In this document: positions 51,842-59,855 of the stretch, piece after piece | How the letters are laid out: every line of letters starts with the position of its first letter | Numbering within the stretch: position 1 is the first letter of the stretch | NCBI RefSeq assembly: GCF_900104925.1 | Contig: NZ_LT629735.1 | Location: 900,291-964,290 of the forward strand | DNA length: 64,000 nt | Direction of reading: 5' to 3' | Source of the DNA: Opitutus sp. GAS368 | GTDB lineage: Bacteria > Verrucomicrobiota > Verrucomicrobiia > Opitutales > Opitutaceae | Program-made: the position numbers and the translations under genes | The notes under the pieces: generated by a model | Seen by the model: the letters and a program-made list of their open reading frames with translations, nothing else | What the model was told of the DNA's origin: nothing | Databases searched by the model: none

Positions 51842-52417
51842 TCAGCTTTCAGAGGCGCGCTGGACCTGCCAGTATTCGAGTTCGACGGGCGTAAACCGAC
51901 CGAAAATGGAGACGGAAATCTTGAGCTTGCCGCGGGCGGGGTCGACCTCGTCGACGCGGCCCGTGAGGTTGGCGAAGGCGCCGTCGGTGATCTTGACCTC
52001 CTCGCCGACTTCGAAGGTGACCTTCGGGATTTCCTTGCCCGAGGCGGCCTCGATGCGGGCCTTGATCTCGTCGATCTCAGCCTGGCGCAGGGGCGCGGGC
52101 TTGTCGCCGCCGACGAAGCCGATGACGCCGCCGGCATCCTTGACGAAGTAGAACGGCTTGATGATCACCTGGGCGTTCTCATCGAACAGCTTCATGTTGA
52201 TGAACACGTAGCCCGGGTAGAGCTTGCGGACCTTGGTCGACTTCTTGCCCCCCTTGACCTCGGACACGACCTCCGTGGGCAGCAGCACCTCGGTGATGAA
52301 GTCATCGAGTTCCTCGGCCTTCTTGAACTTCTCGATGTAGTTCTTCACCTTGTTCTCCTGGCCGGAGAGGGTGTGGAGCGCGAACCATTGGGCGCCGGTG
52401 GAGGTCTGGGTGGTCAT
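51842..52417 (-). CDS. nusG: Transcription elongation/termination factor NusG
   Basis: NusG binds RNA polymerase and couples it to ribosomes or Rho. The 191-aa protein has the NGN domain ([30 protein letters not shown]) and the C-terminal KOW domain ([21 protein letters not shown]). It lies 12 bp after secE and 41 bp before rplK. Confidence 0.97.
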   Translation of the reverse strand: MTTQTSTGAQWFALHTLSGQENKVKNYIEKFKKAEELDDFITEVLLPTEVVSEVKGGKKSTKVRKLYPGYVFINMKLFDENAQVIIKPFYFVKDAGGVIGFVGGDKPAPLRQAEIDEIKARIEAASGKEIPKVTFEVGEEVKITDGAFANLTGRVDEVDPARGKLKISVSIFGRFTPVELEYWQVQRASES

Positions 52418-52429
52418 CGGGCGGAAGGT

Positions 52430-52636
52430 TTAGCGGCTGACGAGCGAGGTCACGGCGTCGACCACGTTGTAGAGGGCGAAGTCGCTGATGCTGGTGAAGA
52501 GGCCGAGCAGCACGCACGCGACGATCACGACGATCGTCGAATCCTTGAGCTCGGACTTGGTCGGCCAGCTGGCTTTCTGCAGCTCGCCAACGAGCTCGCT
52601 GGCGAAGATGCGGACGGTGCGGAAGGGATTGGCCAT
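52430..52636 (-). CDS. secE: Preprotein translocase subunit SecE
   Basis: The 68-aa single-span SecE has the conserved amphipathic ELVGELQKASWPTKSEL segment followed by one TM helix (about 35-57). It stabilises SecY. The small one-helix form is usual outside enterobacteria. It lies just after tRNA-Trp. Confidence 0.96.
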   Translation of the reverse strand: MANPFRTVRIFASELVGELQKASWPTKSELKDSTIVVIVACVLLGLFTSISDFALYNVVDAVTSLVSR

Positions 52637-52664
52637 GGGAGCGGAAGTGAGAGGAGGCGGGAGG

Positions 52665-52740
52665 TGGCAGGCGCGGAGGGAATCGAACCCCCAACCAACG
52701 GTTTTGGAGACCGCTACTCTACCAATTGAGCTACGCGCCT
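52665..52740 (-). tRNA. tRNA-Trp (CCA anticodon)
   Basis: The cloverleaf folds: acceptor AGGCGCG/CGCGCCT, D arm with GCTCAATTGGTAGAGT, anticodon loop CTCCAAA (anticodon CCA) and T arm GGGGGTTCGATTCCCTC. The discriminator is G and the 3' CCA is encoded. It lies between tuf and secE and is probably processed from the tuf-secE transcript. Confidence 0.96.
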
Positions 52741-52828
52741 GTGGTTATGATTCTATTTCTTTTAGACGACACAGCCGGGACCCCCAAAAGGAGCCCCGGC
52801 AGCGTCAGTCGGAAGAGGTTAAGGACGC

Positions 52829-54019
52829 TTATTCGACGATCTCGGTCACGCGGCCGGCACCGATGGTGCGGCCACCTTCGCGGATGGCGAACTTCTGGGT
52901 CTTCTCCATGGCGATCGGCACGATCAGGTCGATGTCGACGGCGATGTTGTCACCCGGCATGATCATCTCCACGCCCTTCGGCAGGTTGACGACGCCGGTC
53001 ACGTCCGTGGTGCGGAAGTAGAACTGGGGACGGTAGCCGTTGAAGAACGGCGTGTGGCGGCCGCCCTCGTCCTTCGAGAGGACGTAGATCTCGGCCTTGG
53101 CCTTCTTGTGCGGCTTGATGGACTTCGGGGCGGCGATGACCTGGCCGCGCTCGATGCCTTCCTTTTCAATGCCGCGGAGCAGGATGCCAACGTTGTCGCC
53201 GGCCTGGCCCTGGTCGAGGAGCTTGCGGAACATCTCGATGCCGGTGACGACGGTCGTGGTCGTGTCCTTGAGGCCGACGATCTCGACGGTGTCGTTGAGC
53301 TTGCAGATACCGCGCTCGATACGGCCGGTCGCGACGGTGCCGCGGCCGGTGATCGAGAAGACGTCCTCGACGGACATCAGGAAGGGCTTGTCGAGCTCGC
53401 GCGCGGGTTCGGCGATCTCGTTGTCCAATGCCTCCATGAGCGCCTGAATCGCGGCCAGGCCCTCGGGCTTGCCCTCGAGCGCGGCGGTGGCGGAGCCACG
53501 GATGATCTTGGCGGCCTTGCCGTCGAATTGATACTTGGTGAGGAGATCGCGGATTTCCTCTTCGACGAGCTCGATGAGATCCTTGTCGTCGATGAGGTCG
53601 ACCTTGTTCAGGAACACCACCAGCTTCGGCACGCCAACCTGGCGGGCGAGGAGGATGTGCTCGCGGGTCTGCGGCATCGGGCCGTCAGCCGCGGAGACCA
53701 CGAGGATGCCACCGTCCATCTGGGCGGCGCCGGTGATCATGTTCTTGACGAAGTCGGCGTGGCCGGGGCAGTCGACGTGCGCGTAGTGGCGCTTATCGGA
53801 CTCATACTCCACGTGGGCGACCGAGATCGTGACGATCTTGGAGGCATCACGCACGGTGCCGCCCTTGGCGATGTCCGCGTAAGTCTTGACCTCAGCAAGA
53901 CCCTTGCGGGCCTGCGCGGAGAGAATCGCGGTCGTCAGGGTCGTCTTGCCGTGATCGACGTGACCGATGGTGCCGACATTGACGTGCGGCTTCTTGCGTT
54001 CGAATGTTCCTTTAGCCAT
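52829..54019 (-). CDS. tuf: Elongation factor Tu with non-canonical switch I
   Basis: EF-Tu delivers aminoacyl-tRNA to the ribosome. The 396-aa protein has [10 protein letters not shown] (P-loop), [12 protein letters not shown] (switch II with the catalytic His), NKVDLIDD (G4) and normal domains II and III. Switch I departs from the family: the nearly universal (E/K)ARGITI is replaced by RDASKIVTI (residues 58-65). Thr64, the Mg-binding Thr, is kept, but Arg and Gly are Lys61 and Ile62. Domain II and III motifs are standard ([27 protein letters not shown]). It is the only tuf in the window and sits between tRNA-Thr and tRNA-Trp. Confidence 0.97.
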   Translation of the reverse strand: MAKGTFERKKPHVNVGTIGHVDHGKTTLTTAILSAQARKGLAEVKTYADIAKGGTVRDASKIVTISVAHVEYESDKRHYAHVDCPGHADFVKNMITGAAQMDGGILVVSAADGPMPQTREHILLARQVGVPKLVVFLNKVDLIDDKDLIELVEEEIRDLLTKYQFDGKAAKIIRGSATAALEGKPEGLAAIQALMEALDNEIAEPARELDKPFLMSVEDVFSITGRGTVATGRIERGICKLNDTVEIVGLKDTTTTVVTGIEMFRKLLDQGQAGDNVGILLRGIEKEGIERGQVIAAPKSIKPHKKAKAEIYVLSKDEGGRHTPFFNGYRPQFYFRTTDVTGVVNLPKGVEMIMPGDNIAVDIDLIVPIAMEKTQKFAIREGGRTIGAGRVTEIVE

Positions 54020-54089
54020 ATGGAGTAGTAGTTTAGTTAGGTATTGAAGTTGTTGATCTTGATTAACGTCGGAGATCAGCGACGCCCCC

Positions 54090-54165
54090 TGGAGCCCAGA
54101 ACCGGATTCGAACCGGCGACCTCGTCCTTACCAAGAACGTGCTCTACCAACTGAGCTATCTGGGC
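54090..54165 (-). tRNA. tRNA-Thr (GGT anticodon)
   Basis: Acceptor GCCCAGA/TCTGGGC, D arm GCTCAGTTGGTAGAGC, anticodon loop TTGGTAA (anticodon GGU, Thr), T arm GCCGGTTCGAATCCGGT, discriminator T and encoded CCA. It is the first gene of the tuf-secE-nusG-rplKAJL-rpoBC unit, an arrangement similar to thrT-tufB in other bacteria. Confidence 0.96.
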
Positions 54166-54201
54166 AGACCAAGTCATTGGCAAAAAACAAAGAGAACGAC
54201 G

Positions 54202-54230
54202 AAGAAACGATTCCCAAAATGGACCGTCAA
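54202..54230 (-). promoter_or_regulatory. Candidate promoter of the tRNA-Thr/tuf unit
   Basis: On the minus strand TTGACG (54225-54230) is followed by a 17-bp spacer and TTTCTT (54202-54207). The -35 is good and the -10 is poor. The expected start lies about 30 bp before tRNA-Thr. No other candidate in the 94-bp gap looks better. Confidence 0.35.
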
Positions 54231-54259
54231 CTAGATTCTTACAAATTCCCCAAAAAACC

Positions 54260-54991
54260 TTAAGGCCCCACCAAAACCCGATAACGGCCTGGGTTCAGAC
54301 GTTCGCCCAGCCGGAGAGTTTTTACAAGATAGGATCGGAAAAAGGCGTCCACTTCTTCCCACCCCGAGCCGCTCGTCACGACGGGCTCCCCCACTACTCC
54401 GGCATTGCTGATTAAGACTAGAAATTCCAACGGGGCGTAATCCAAGCGGGGCGGAGAAAATCCGCTAAGAGATTGATCTATAATTGGTTTGCTATCATTG
54501 AAGCCCCGGACCTCCAAAAAACCAACCCGGACCGGCAAGCTCGGCCGGGCCACATCGATCTGCCCAAACCCGGCGAAAGGCGCCTCGTTGCCTTGGGCGA
54601 GAACGTCCGACAGCTTTTCCGGCGCTGGCGTGGTTTCAGCCCCGTAGAGCTTCAACTTCTGATCGGCAAAGGTCATGACCGGGTCAAAGCTACCGAAAAC
54701 CTGCCCCGGCTGCCGGCGCAGCCTGGCCGGCAACGGCCGCTGGCCGTAATTCCATTCCGTCGGGAAAAACAGCGGCTTGGGGTCATACAGCTGCGCCCGC
54801 TCCCGGAGAATCACATCATCCGGGTTTGTGCTGGCGCCGGTCAGCCGCACGAATGGCACCGTGATCGCCGGCGTTACGGCCATTGCCGGCGGTTTGGTCC
54901 GCATCCCCATCCACCACATACCGGTGACGGCGATCCCGCAGGCCAGGCTGACCCAGACGCGTCGCTTCACCTCGATTTTGCCGATGCGCAT
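54260..54991 (-). CDS. TonB-like membrane-anchored protein, last gene of the ExbBD operon
   Basis: The product is 243 aa with one N-terminal TM span (about 12-30) after a basic start (MRIGKIEVKRR), so it is anchored in the inner membrane. A linker and a C-terminal domain (about 185-243: PLEFLVLISNAGVVGEPVVTSGSGWEEVDAFF...) resemble the beta-alpha-beta TonB C-terminal fold in outline, without a clear TonB motif. Its place after exbD supports an energy-transducer role; the call is inference. Base composition is more AT-rich than the neighbours. Confidence 0.6.
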   Translation of the reverse strand: MRIGKIEVKRRVWVSLACGIAVTGMWWMGMRTKPPAMAVTPAITVPFVRLTGASTNPDDVILRERAQLYDPKPLFFPTEWNYGQRPLPARLRRQPGQVFGSFDPVMTFADQKLKLYGAETTPAPEKLSDVLAQGNEAPFAGFGQIDVARPSLPVRVGFLEVRGFNDSKPIIDQSLSGFSPPRLDYAPLEFLVLISNAGVVGEPVVTSGSGWEEVDAFFRSYLVKTLRLGERLNPGRYRVLVGP

Positions 54992-55003
54992 CGTTCCTCC
55001 CGT

Positions 55004-55459
55004 CTATCGCGGCGCCGCCGCAGGGATGGGGGACTCCGTTGGCACGACAATGTAAGCGAAGCCCACGGCCTTGGCCATGGTGCACAAATCCAGAATCGAC
55101 TGCCACGATACCTGCCGGTCCGCATTCACCTGCATCACGGCACCCGGATGTTTTTTGATGTAGGCTTCCATTTGCTTCCTTAATTCCGTCATGGAATAAA
55201 TACCATCCTCGAACATGACGACGTTGTCCCGCTGGTAGCTCACCACCACGTAGGTGGCCCCGGCGCCCACAGCCGGCTGGACCGGCACTGCTGCGCCATC
55301 CGTCCCCACCCCGATCACTATGCCGGGCGCAAGGACGAAGCGTGAACCCAGCAGGCTGAAAAACAGCACAATCATCCCGACATTCACCCACGCGACGAAA
55401 TTCAGGTCGCGCGGCGGCGGACTCATCCGCGACTCCAGGTCGAGCGGGCGCGTGATCAT
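55004..55459 (-). CDS. exbD: ExbD/TolR-family protein with Asn at the proton-path position
   Basis: ExbD works with ExbB as a stator that uses the proton-motive force. The 151-aa protein has one TM span (about residues 21-42, FVAWVNVGMIVLFFSLLGSR) and a periplasmic domain (about 85-140, VMQVNADRQVSWQSILDLCTMAKAVGFAYIVV). The family's essential Asp in the TM helix (LVDV in typical ExbD) is Asn26 (WVNV). No other acidic residue lies in the helix. It overlaps exbB by 4 nt (ATGA) and lies 12 bp before the TonB-like gene. Confidence 0.88.
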   Translation of the reverse strand: MITRPLDLESRMSPPPRDLNFVAWVNVGMIVLFFSLLGSRFVLAPGIVIGVGTDGAAVPVQPAVGAGATYVVVSYQRDNVVMFEDGIYSMTELRKQMEAYIKKHPGAVMQVNADRQVSWQSILDLCTMAKAVGFAYIVVPTESPIPAAAPR

Positions 55460-56100
55460 TTTTTCTCCCCGGGATCGCCGCGGTAGTCGCGCAGCAAAAA
55501 ACGCATGAGTTCGCTGCCCGCCCATTCCATGTCCTGCACGAGCGCCCGCACGCGGCCCGTGAGAAAATGCCGCGCCAGGAGCGCCGGGATCGCCACGACC
55601 ACGCCGGCCGCCGCCGTGAGCAGCGCCTCCCACATGCCACCGGCCAGCACGACGGGCGTCGCGTAGTTGCCGCCCTGGTTGAAGAGCCAGAAGGTCTTGA
55701 TCATCCCGAGGAGCGTGCCCAGCAGCCCGAACAACGGCGCGATCTGCGCGATGGCCGCGAGCGCGCTGATGCGCCGCTCCAGCACCGGGATCTCGACGAT
55801 CGCCGCCTCCTGGATGGCGAAGCGCATCGCCTGCTCGTCGTCCGTGGCGTGCCGCAGCCCGGCCTTCACGACCTTGGCCACCGGCCCGGGCGTCTCTTCG
55901 CACAGGGTCAGGGCCTCCATCAGCCGCTGTTTCTGCAGCAGATTCTTGATGCCGCCGAGGAATTCCGTCGAACGGATCTGGCCGCGGTGCAGGAACAGCG
56001 CGCGCTCGATGAAAAGGACGATCGCCGCCAGCCCGAGCAGGACAAGCAGCCACATCACGGGGCCGCCCTTGGCGAAGACACTGTAGCTGAAAGCCGTCAT
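55456..56100 (-). CDS. exbB: ExbB/TolQ/MotA-family proton channel protein
   Basis: The 214-aa protein has three TM spans. The first is near 15-35. The second and third carry the family motifs APLFGLLGTLLGMIKTF (Thr) and WEALLTAAAGVVVAIPALLA (Glu and Thr). The key channel residues seen in ExbB are present, in contrast to its ExbD partner. It lies 52 bp after the TPR gene on the same strand and is coupled to exbD. Confidence 0.93.
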   Translation of the reverse strand: MTAFSYSVFAKGGPVMWLLVLLGLAAIVLFIERALFLHRGQIRSTEFLGGIKNLLQKQRLMEALTLCEETPGPVAKVVKAGLRHATDDEQAMRFAIQEAAIVEIPVLERRISALAAIAQIAPLFGLLGTLLGMIKTFWLFNQGGNYATPVVLAGGMWEALLTAAAGVVVAIPALLARHFLTGRVRALVQDMEWAGSELMRFLLRDYRGDPGEKK

Positions 56101-56152
56101 GGGGTGCCGCGCATCATGCGACGGGGCCGGGGCGCGTAAATGCCAAAGCTCG

Positions 56153-58756
56153 TCACGGCTTGGTCCCTCCCGCCGCGCCGAACCGGGCCAGCTTGGCCTG
56201 CGCCTGCGCGGCGCCGGCGAGCTTATGGTCCACGATCAACTGGTAGGCGCGCTGCGCCTCGTCGAGCCGGCCGGCATCCTCGTGGATCTGGCCCAGCTCG
56301 AGCAGCGCGCGCGAAACCCAGTAGCGCCCCTTGGCGCCAAGCTTCGCCGCCTGCGCGGGGTCGAGCAGGAACGCGTCCACCACCGACCAGAACACCGTCT
56401 GCGCCTTGGCCGGCTGCGTGCGCTTGGCCAGCGCATAGCCCCACTTGTAGCCCGCCTCGGCGCGCAGGTCGACCGGCGCCGACGGCAGGTCGCGCAACCG
56501 CTCGAAAATCGCCGCGGCGCTCTCGTAGTTCACCACGCTGTTGGCCCCCTGCGCGAAGAGGCTGTCGGCCAGCGCGAGCTGCGCGAGCAGCACGTCGGGA
56601 TGGAGGCTGTAGTTGTTGATGAGATCCTCATACACCTGCCGGGCCTGCGGGAAAAAGTTCAGCTTCCGCAGCAGGTCGCCCTGCTTCAGCCGCGCATAGA
56701 ACACCAGTTCGTCCCGCGGGTAGGTCTTGATCAGCGTCTCCAGCAGCTTGTTGGCCTCCTCCAGCTGCCGGTCGAGGCCCTGCCGCTCGAGGTTGAGCGC
56801 CGCCTCATACAGCGCCAGCGGGGCGTATTCGCTCTGCCGGTATTCCGGCGTGTCCACGAAGCTGATGAGCACGCGCTGCGCCCCGGCCATGTCGCCGCGC
56901 TGCGTCAGGTGGCCGGCCTGCACCAGGTAGGAATACTGGGCCGCGGCGGTGGTGCGGTAATCGGCGCGCAGCTGGTCGAGCAGCGCCACGCCCTCGGTGT
57001 CGCGGCCGAGCGCGAGCAGCGCCTGGGCCTTCAGCAGCTGGGCCGTGCTGGTGACATTGACGCGGAGCGCCTCCTCCAGCGGCCCGCCCTTTTGCAGCAG
57101 CGCCAGCAATTCGTCCGCCTGCCGCAGCGCCGTGTCGGGCTGGCTGTTGTCGAACGACAGCTTGGCGCGCAGCCACATGAGCCGGATGCGCAATTCCTCC
57201 GGCACGCCCTGGGCGCCGCCGGCCAGCAACCGCTCCACGCGGGCCTGGGCCGCCGCCGCCTGGCCGCGCGCCTGCATCTCCTTGATCAGGTTCCATTCCG
57301 CCTGCCAGCGGCTCAACGCATCGAAGCCGGCCAGCGTCGAGGACTCGTCCAGCTGCTTCGCCGCCGCGTCGAGCTGGTCGGCCCGGATGTCGGAGAGCAC
57401 CCGTTGAAAAATCAGGGTGCCGGCTTTTTCGACCGCCGGCAGCTCGTGCAGCGCCGCCGCGTAGGCGTCGGCGGCGTTCTTGTAGTCCTCCGAGCGGAAA
57501 AACGCCTCGGCCAGCAGCACGCCGAGCTCGGCGTGCTCCCGGCCCTCGGGGATGACCGCGCGCAGTTGCACGGCGACGTCCGCCGCCGAGCGGTAGCGCT
57601 TCAAGTCCCACGCCACCGCCAGCCGCACGCCCAGCGCCTCGGGTTTGAGCGGTGAGCCCGGATAACGTTCCAGCAAGGCCCGCGCGTCCTCCTCGGCGGG
57701 CGCGTAATCCTGGTCCACCAGTGCCGCCCGCCCCCGCGCCAGGATCAGGTCCTCGATGATCGGGTGTTGGGTGGGTGCGCTGATGAGGTCGCTCAGGTCG
57801 CGCCGCAGTTGGAGGCGCTCCGCCGGAGTCTTCGCCCCGCGCGCCAACAGCTGCAAAGCCAGTCGTTGGGTGTCCGGCCGCTGGCCGTCGCGCAGCAGTT
57901 GCCGGAAGGCCTGGTGGCCCGCCACGCTGCCCTCGCCGGCGATGAGCCCCAGCATCAGGCCGAGCTGGTCGGCCGCGTCACGCTCCGTCGGCGGCAGCAC
58001 GGACAGCTGGCGCTGTAGCACCGCCTGCGCCTCCGCCGCCCGGCCAAGGCCGGCCAGCGCCGCCGCGTAGGTGCGCACATAGGTGTAGCCGGTGCGCTGG
58101 CCCTGGAAACGCTCCATGTTGCCCCGCAGGGTCGCGAGCTGGGCTTCGTTGGCCCGCCCCAGGCGCAGCCGCGACTGCTCCTGGCCGAGCACAAAGCGCG
58201 CGCGCTGCAGATCCGACACCGCGGCCCGCCCCGCCTGGTCATAAAGATTGTTCGCCGGCACGATCTCGCCCTCGGCATCGGCCACGCTGGCCTGCAGGAA
58301 AAGCCACCAGCCGCGGTCGGCCGCCGGCAGGTCATCGGCCTTGCCCGCCGCCAGCGCCGCCTTGGCCGCGGCGGTGCGCCGGCCCGTCACGGCAATGAGG
58401 CCGGCGCGCAGCTGATAGGCGGTGTTGCGCGGGCCGTCGTAACCCTGCAGCGTGCTTTCCGCCGGGCCCAGCTCGCCGGCATCAAGCAGGGCCGTCACCA
58501 GCGCCAGGGTCACCCGCTGCTTCGTCTCCGCCGGCAACGCCGGATCGCGCAGCAGTTCCCGGAAACCGGCGGCCGCCGTCGCGGGAAACCCGGCCTGCAG
58601 CGCGGCGTTTGCCCGCCCCTCCGCCACGATCCAGCCGCCCGGCACCAGCTGGGCCGTGGCCTGGTCGGGGACCAGCGGGCTCGGTCCGGCCACCTGGGCC
58701 GTGAGCCGCGCGGCGGCCAGCGACAGCGAAAGCAAGAGGAGGCGCGCCAACTTCAT
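56153..58756 (-). CDS. Large secreted TPR protein, first gene of the ExbBD operon
   Basis: The product is 867 aa. A signal peptide occupies residues 1-20 (MKLARLLLLSLSLAAARLTA). The rest is almost all alpha-helical with degenerate tetratricopeptide repeats, Ala/Leu/Gln-rich (for example DLPAADRGWWLFLQASVADAEGE, ALEEALRV...LLKAQALLALG). Near the C terminus, repeats such as AQAAKLGAKGRYWVSRALLELGQIHEDAGRLDEAQRAY fit YfgC/BamD-like TPR units. It is probably periplasmic. Linkage to ExbB/ExbD/TonB-like genes suggests it is part of, or powered by, that stator complex. Confidence 0.85.
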   Translation of the reverse strand: MKLARLLLLSLSLAAARLTAQVAGPSPLVPDQATAQLVPGGWIVAEGRANAALQAGFPATAAAGFRELLRDPALPAETKQRVTLALVTALLDAGELGPAESTLQGYDGPRNTAYQLRAGLIAVTGRRTAAAKAALAAGKADDLPAADRGWWLFLQASVADAEGEIVPANNLYDQAGRAAVSDLQRARFVLGQEQSRLRLGRANEAQLATLRGNMERFQGQRTGYTYVRTYAAALAGLGRAAEAQAVLQRQLSVLPPTERDAADQLGLMLGLIAGEGSVAGHQAFRQLLRDGQRPDTQRLALQLLARGAKTPAERLQLRRDLSDLISAPTQHPIIEDLILARGRAALVDQDYAPAEEDARALLERYPGSPLKPEALGVRLAVAWDLKRYRSAADVAVQLRAVIPEGREHAELGVLLAEAFFRSEDYKNAADAYAAALHELPAVEKAGTLIFQRVLSDIRADQLDAAAKQLDESSTLAGFDALSRWQAEWNLIKEMQARGQAAAAQARVERLLAGGAQGVPEELRIRLMWLRAKLSFDNSQPDTALRQADELLALLQKGGPLEEALRVNVTSTAQLLKAQALLALGRDTEGVALLDQLRADYRTTAAAQYSYLVQAGHLTQRGDMAGAQRVLISFVDTPEYRQSEYAPLALYEAALNLERQGLDRQLEEANKLLETLIKTYPRDELVFYARLKQGDLLRKLNFFPQARQVYEDLINNYSLHPDVLLAQLALADSLFAQGANSVVNYESAAAIFERLRDLPSAPVDLRAEAGYKWGYALAKRTQPAKAQTVFWSVVDAFLLDPAQAAKLGAKGRYWVSRALLELGQIHEDAGRLDEAQRAYQLIVDHKLAGAAQAQAKLARFGAAGGTKP

Positions 58757-58910
58757 ATGAATGGCTTGAGCGTGCAGCCCCGGCCCCGGGTGGCAAGCCT
58801 CGGGCGGCGGCGGGCCGGTTGAAATTATCCCCCGCCGTGTAACGGAAAACTTCTCGCGCCACCCCGGGGCATCGGGCAACCTACGCCATCAGTCCCAACC
58901 CAATCACCCT

Positions 58911-59513
58911 ATGAGTGCTGTTCTGATCGTTCTCGGAGTCCTGCTCCTTGTCGCTGTCGTCCTCGGCCTGTGGGTCGCGGGCATCTACAACTCGCTCGTC
59001 ACCCTGCGCAACCGTTTCAAGAACGCCTTCGCCCAGATCGACGTCCAGCTCAAGCGCCGCTACGATCTCATCCCCAACCTCGTCGAGGTCGCCAAGGGCT
59101 ACATGAAGCATGAGAGCGGCACGCTCGAGGCCGTCATCAAGGCCCGCAACGTGGCCTACGCCGCCTCCCAGGCCGCCGCCGCCAACCCGGCCGACGCCGG
59201 CGCGGTGAAGAACCTCCTCGGCGCCGAGTCCGGCCTCGCGGGCGCGATGTCCCGCCTCATGGTCGTCTCCGAGCAATACCCCGACCTCAAGGCCAACCAG
59301 AACATGATGCAGCTCATCGAGGAGATGACCTCCACGGAAAACAAGATCTCGTTCGCCCGGCAGGCCTACAACGACTCGGTCATGACCTACAACACGACCC
59401 GCGAGTCCTTCCCGACCAACGTCCTCGCCGGCATGTTCAACTTCGCCGAGGCCCAGCTCTTCCAGATCGAGAACGCCGCGGAGCGCGCCGCCCCGCAGGT
59501 CAAATTCACCTGA
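58911..59513 (+). CDS. lemA: LemA-family protein
   Basis: The 200-aa protein has one N-terminal TM span (about 3-25) and an alpha-helical coiled domain with YNSLVTLRNRFKNAFAQIDVQLKRRYDLIPNLVE and YNDSVMTYNTTRESFPTNVLAGMF, the LemA signatures. Its biochemical role is poorly known. The association with an M48 protease two genes downstream is common and suggests a shared envelope function. Confidence 0.94.
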   Translation: MSAVLIVLGVLLLVAVVLGLWVAGIYNSLVTLRNRFKNAFAQIDVQLKRRYDLIPNLVEVAKGYMKHESGTLEAVIKARNVAYAASQAAAANPADAGAVKNLLGAESGLAGAMSRLMVVSEQYPDLKANQNMMQLIEEMTSTENKISFARQAYNDSVMTYNTTRESFPTNVLAGMFNFAEAQLFQIENAAERAAPQVKFT

Positions 59514-59516
59514 GCC

Positions 59517-59840
59517 ATGCTCAACACGACCAACCCCTCCCTCGCCGGCCAGCGGGTGGTGAAAGAACTCGGCACGGTGCGTGGCATCGTCGTCCGTTCG
59601 CGCTCGATCATCGGCAACCTCGGCGCCGGCCTGCAGACGATCTTCGGCGGCGACATCTCCCTCTACACCGAACTGTGCGAACGCGCCCGGCAGGACGCCT
59701 ATGAGCGCATGTGCGCCCACGCCGCCGCGCTGGGCGCCAACGCCATCATCGGCTTGCGCTACGATGCCACCGAAATCGGCACCGGCATCACCGAGGTGCT
59801 CTGCTATGGCACGGCGGTCGTGGTGGAGCCGGCCCTCTAG
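59517..59840 (+). CDS. YbjQ-family (DUF74) protein
   Basis: The 107-aa protein has the family motifs [27 protein letters not shown] and [29 protein letters not shown], ending [12 protein letters not shown]. YbjQ proteins form pentamers of unknown function. It lies 3 bp after lemA and 15 bp before the M48 gene, so the three are one operon. Confidence 0.93.
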   Translation: MLNTTNPSLAGQRVVKELGTVRGIVVRSRSIIGNLGAGLQTIFGGDISLYTELCERARQDAYERMCAHAAALGANAIIGLRYDATEIGTGITEVLCYGTAVVVEPAL

Positions 59841-59855
59841 GAAAATCCACCGGGC

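Noticed and set aside
53034-53042. Possible second anomaly in EF-Tu domains II and III.
   Set aside because: Segments such as [21 protein letters not shown] and GRIERG match the family; only switch I departs from the norm.
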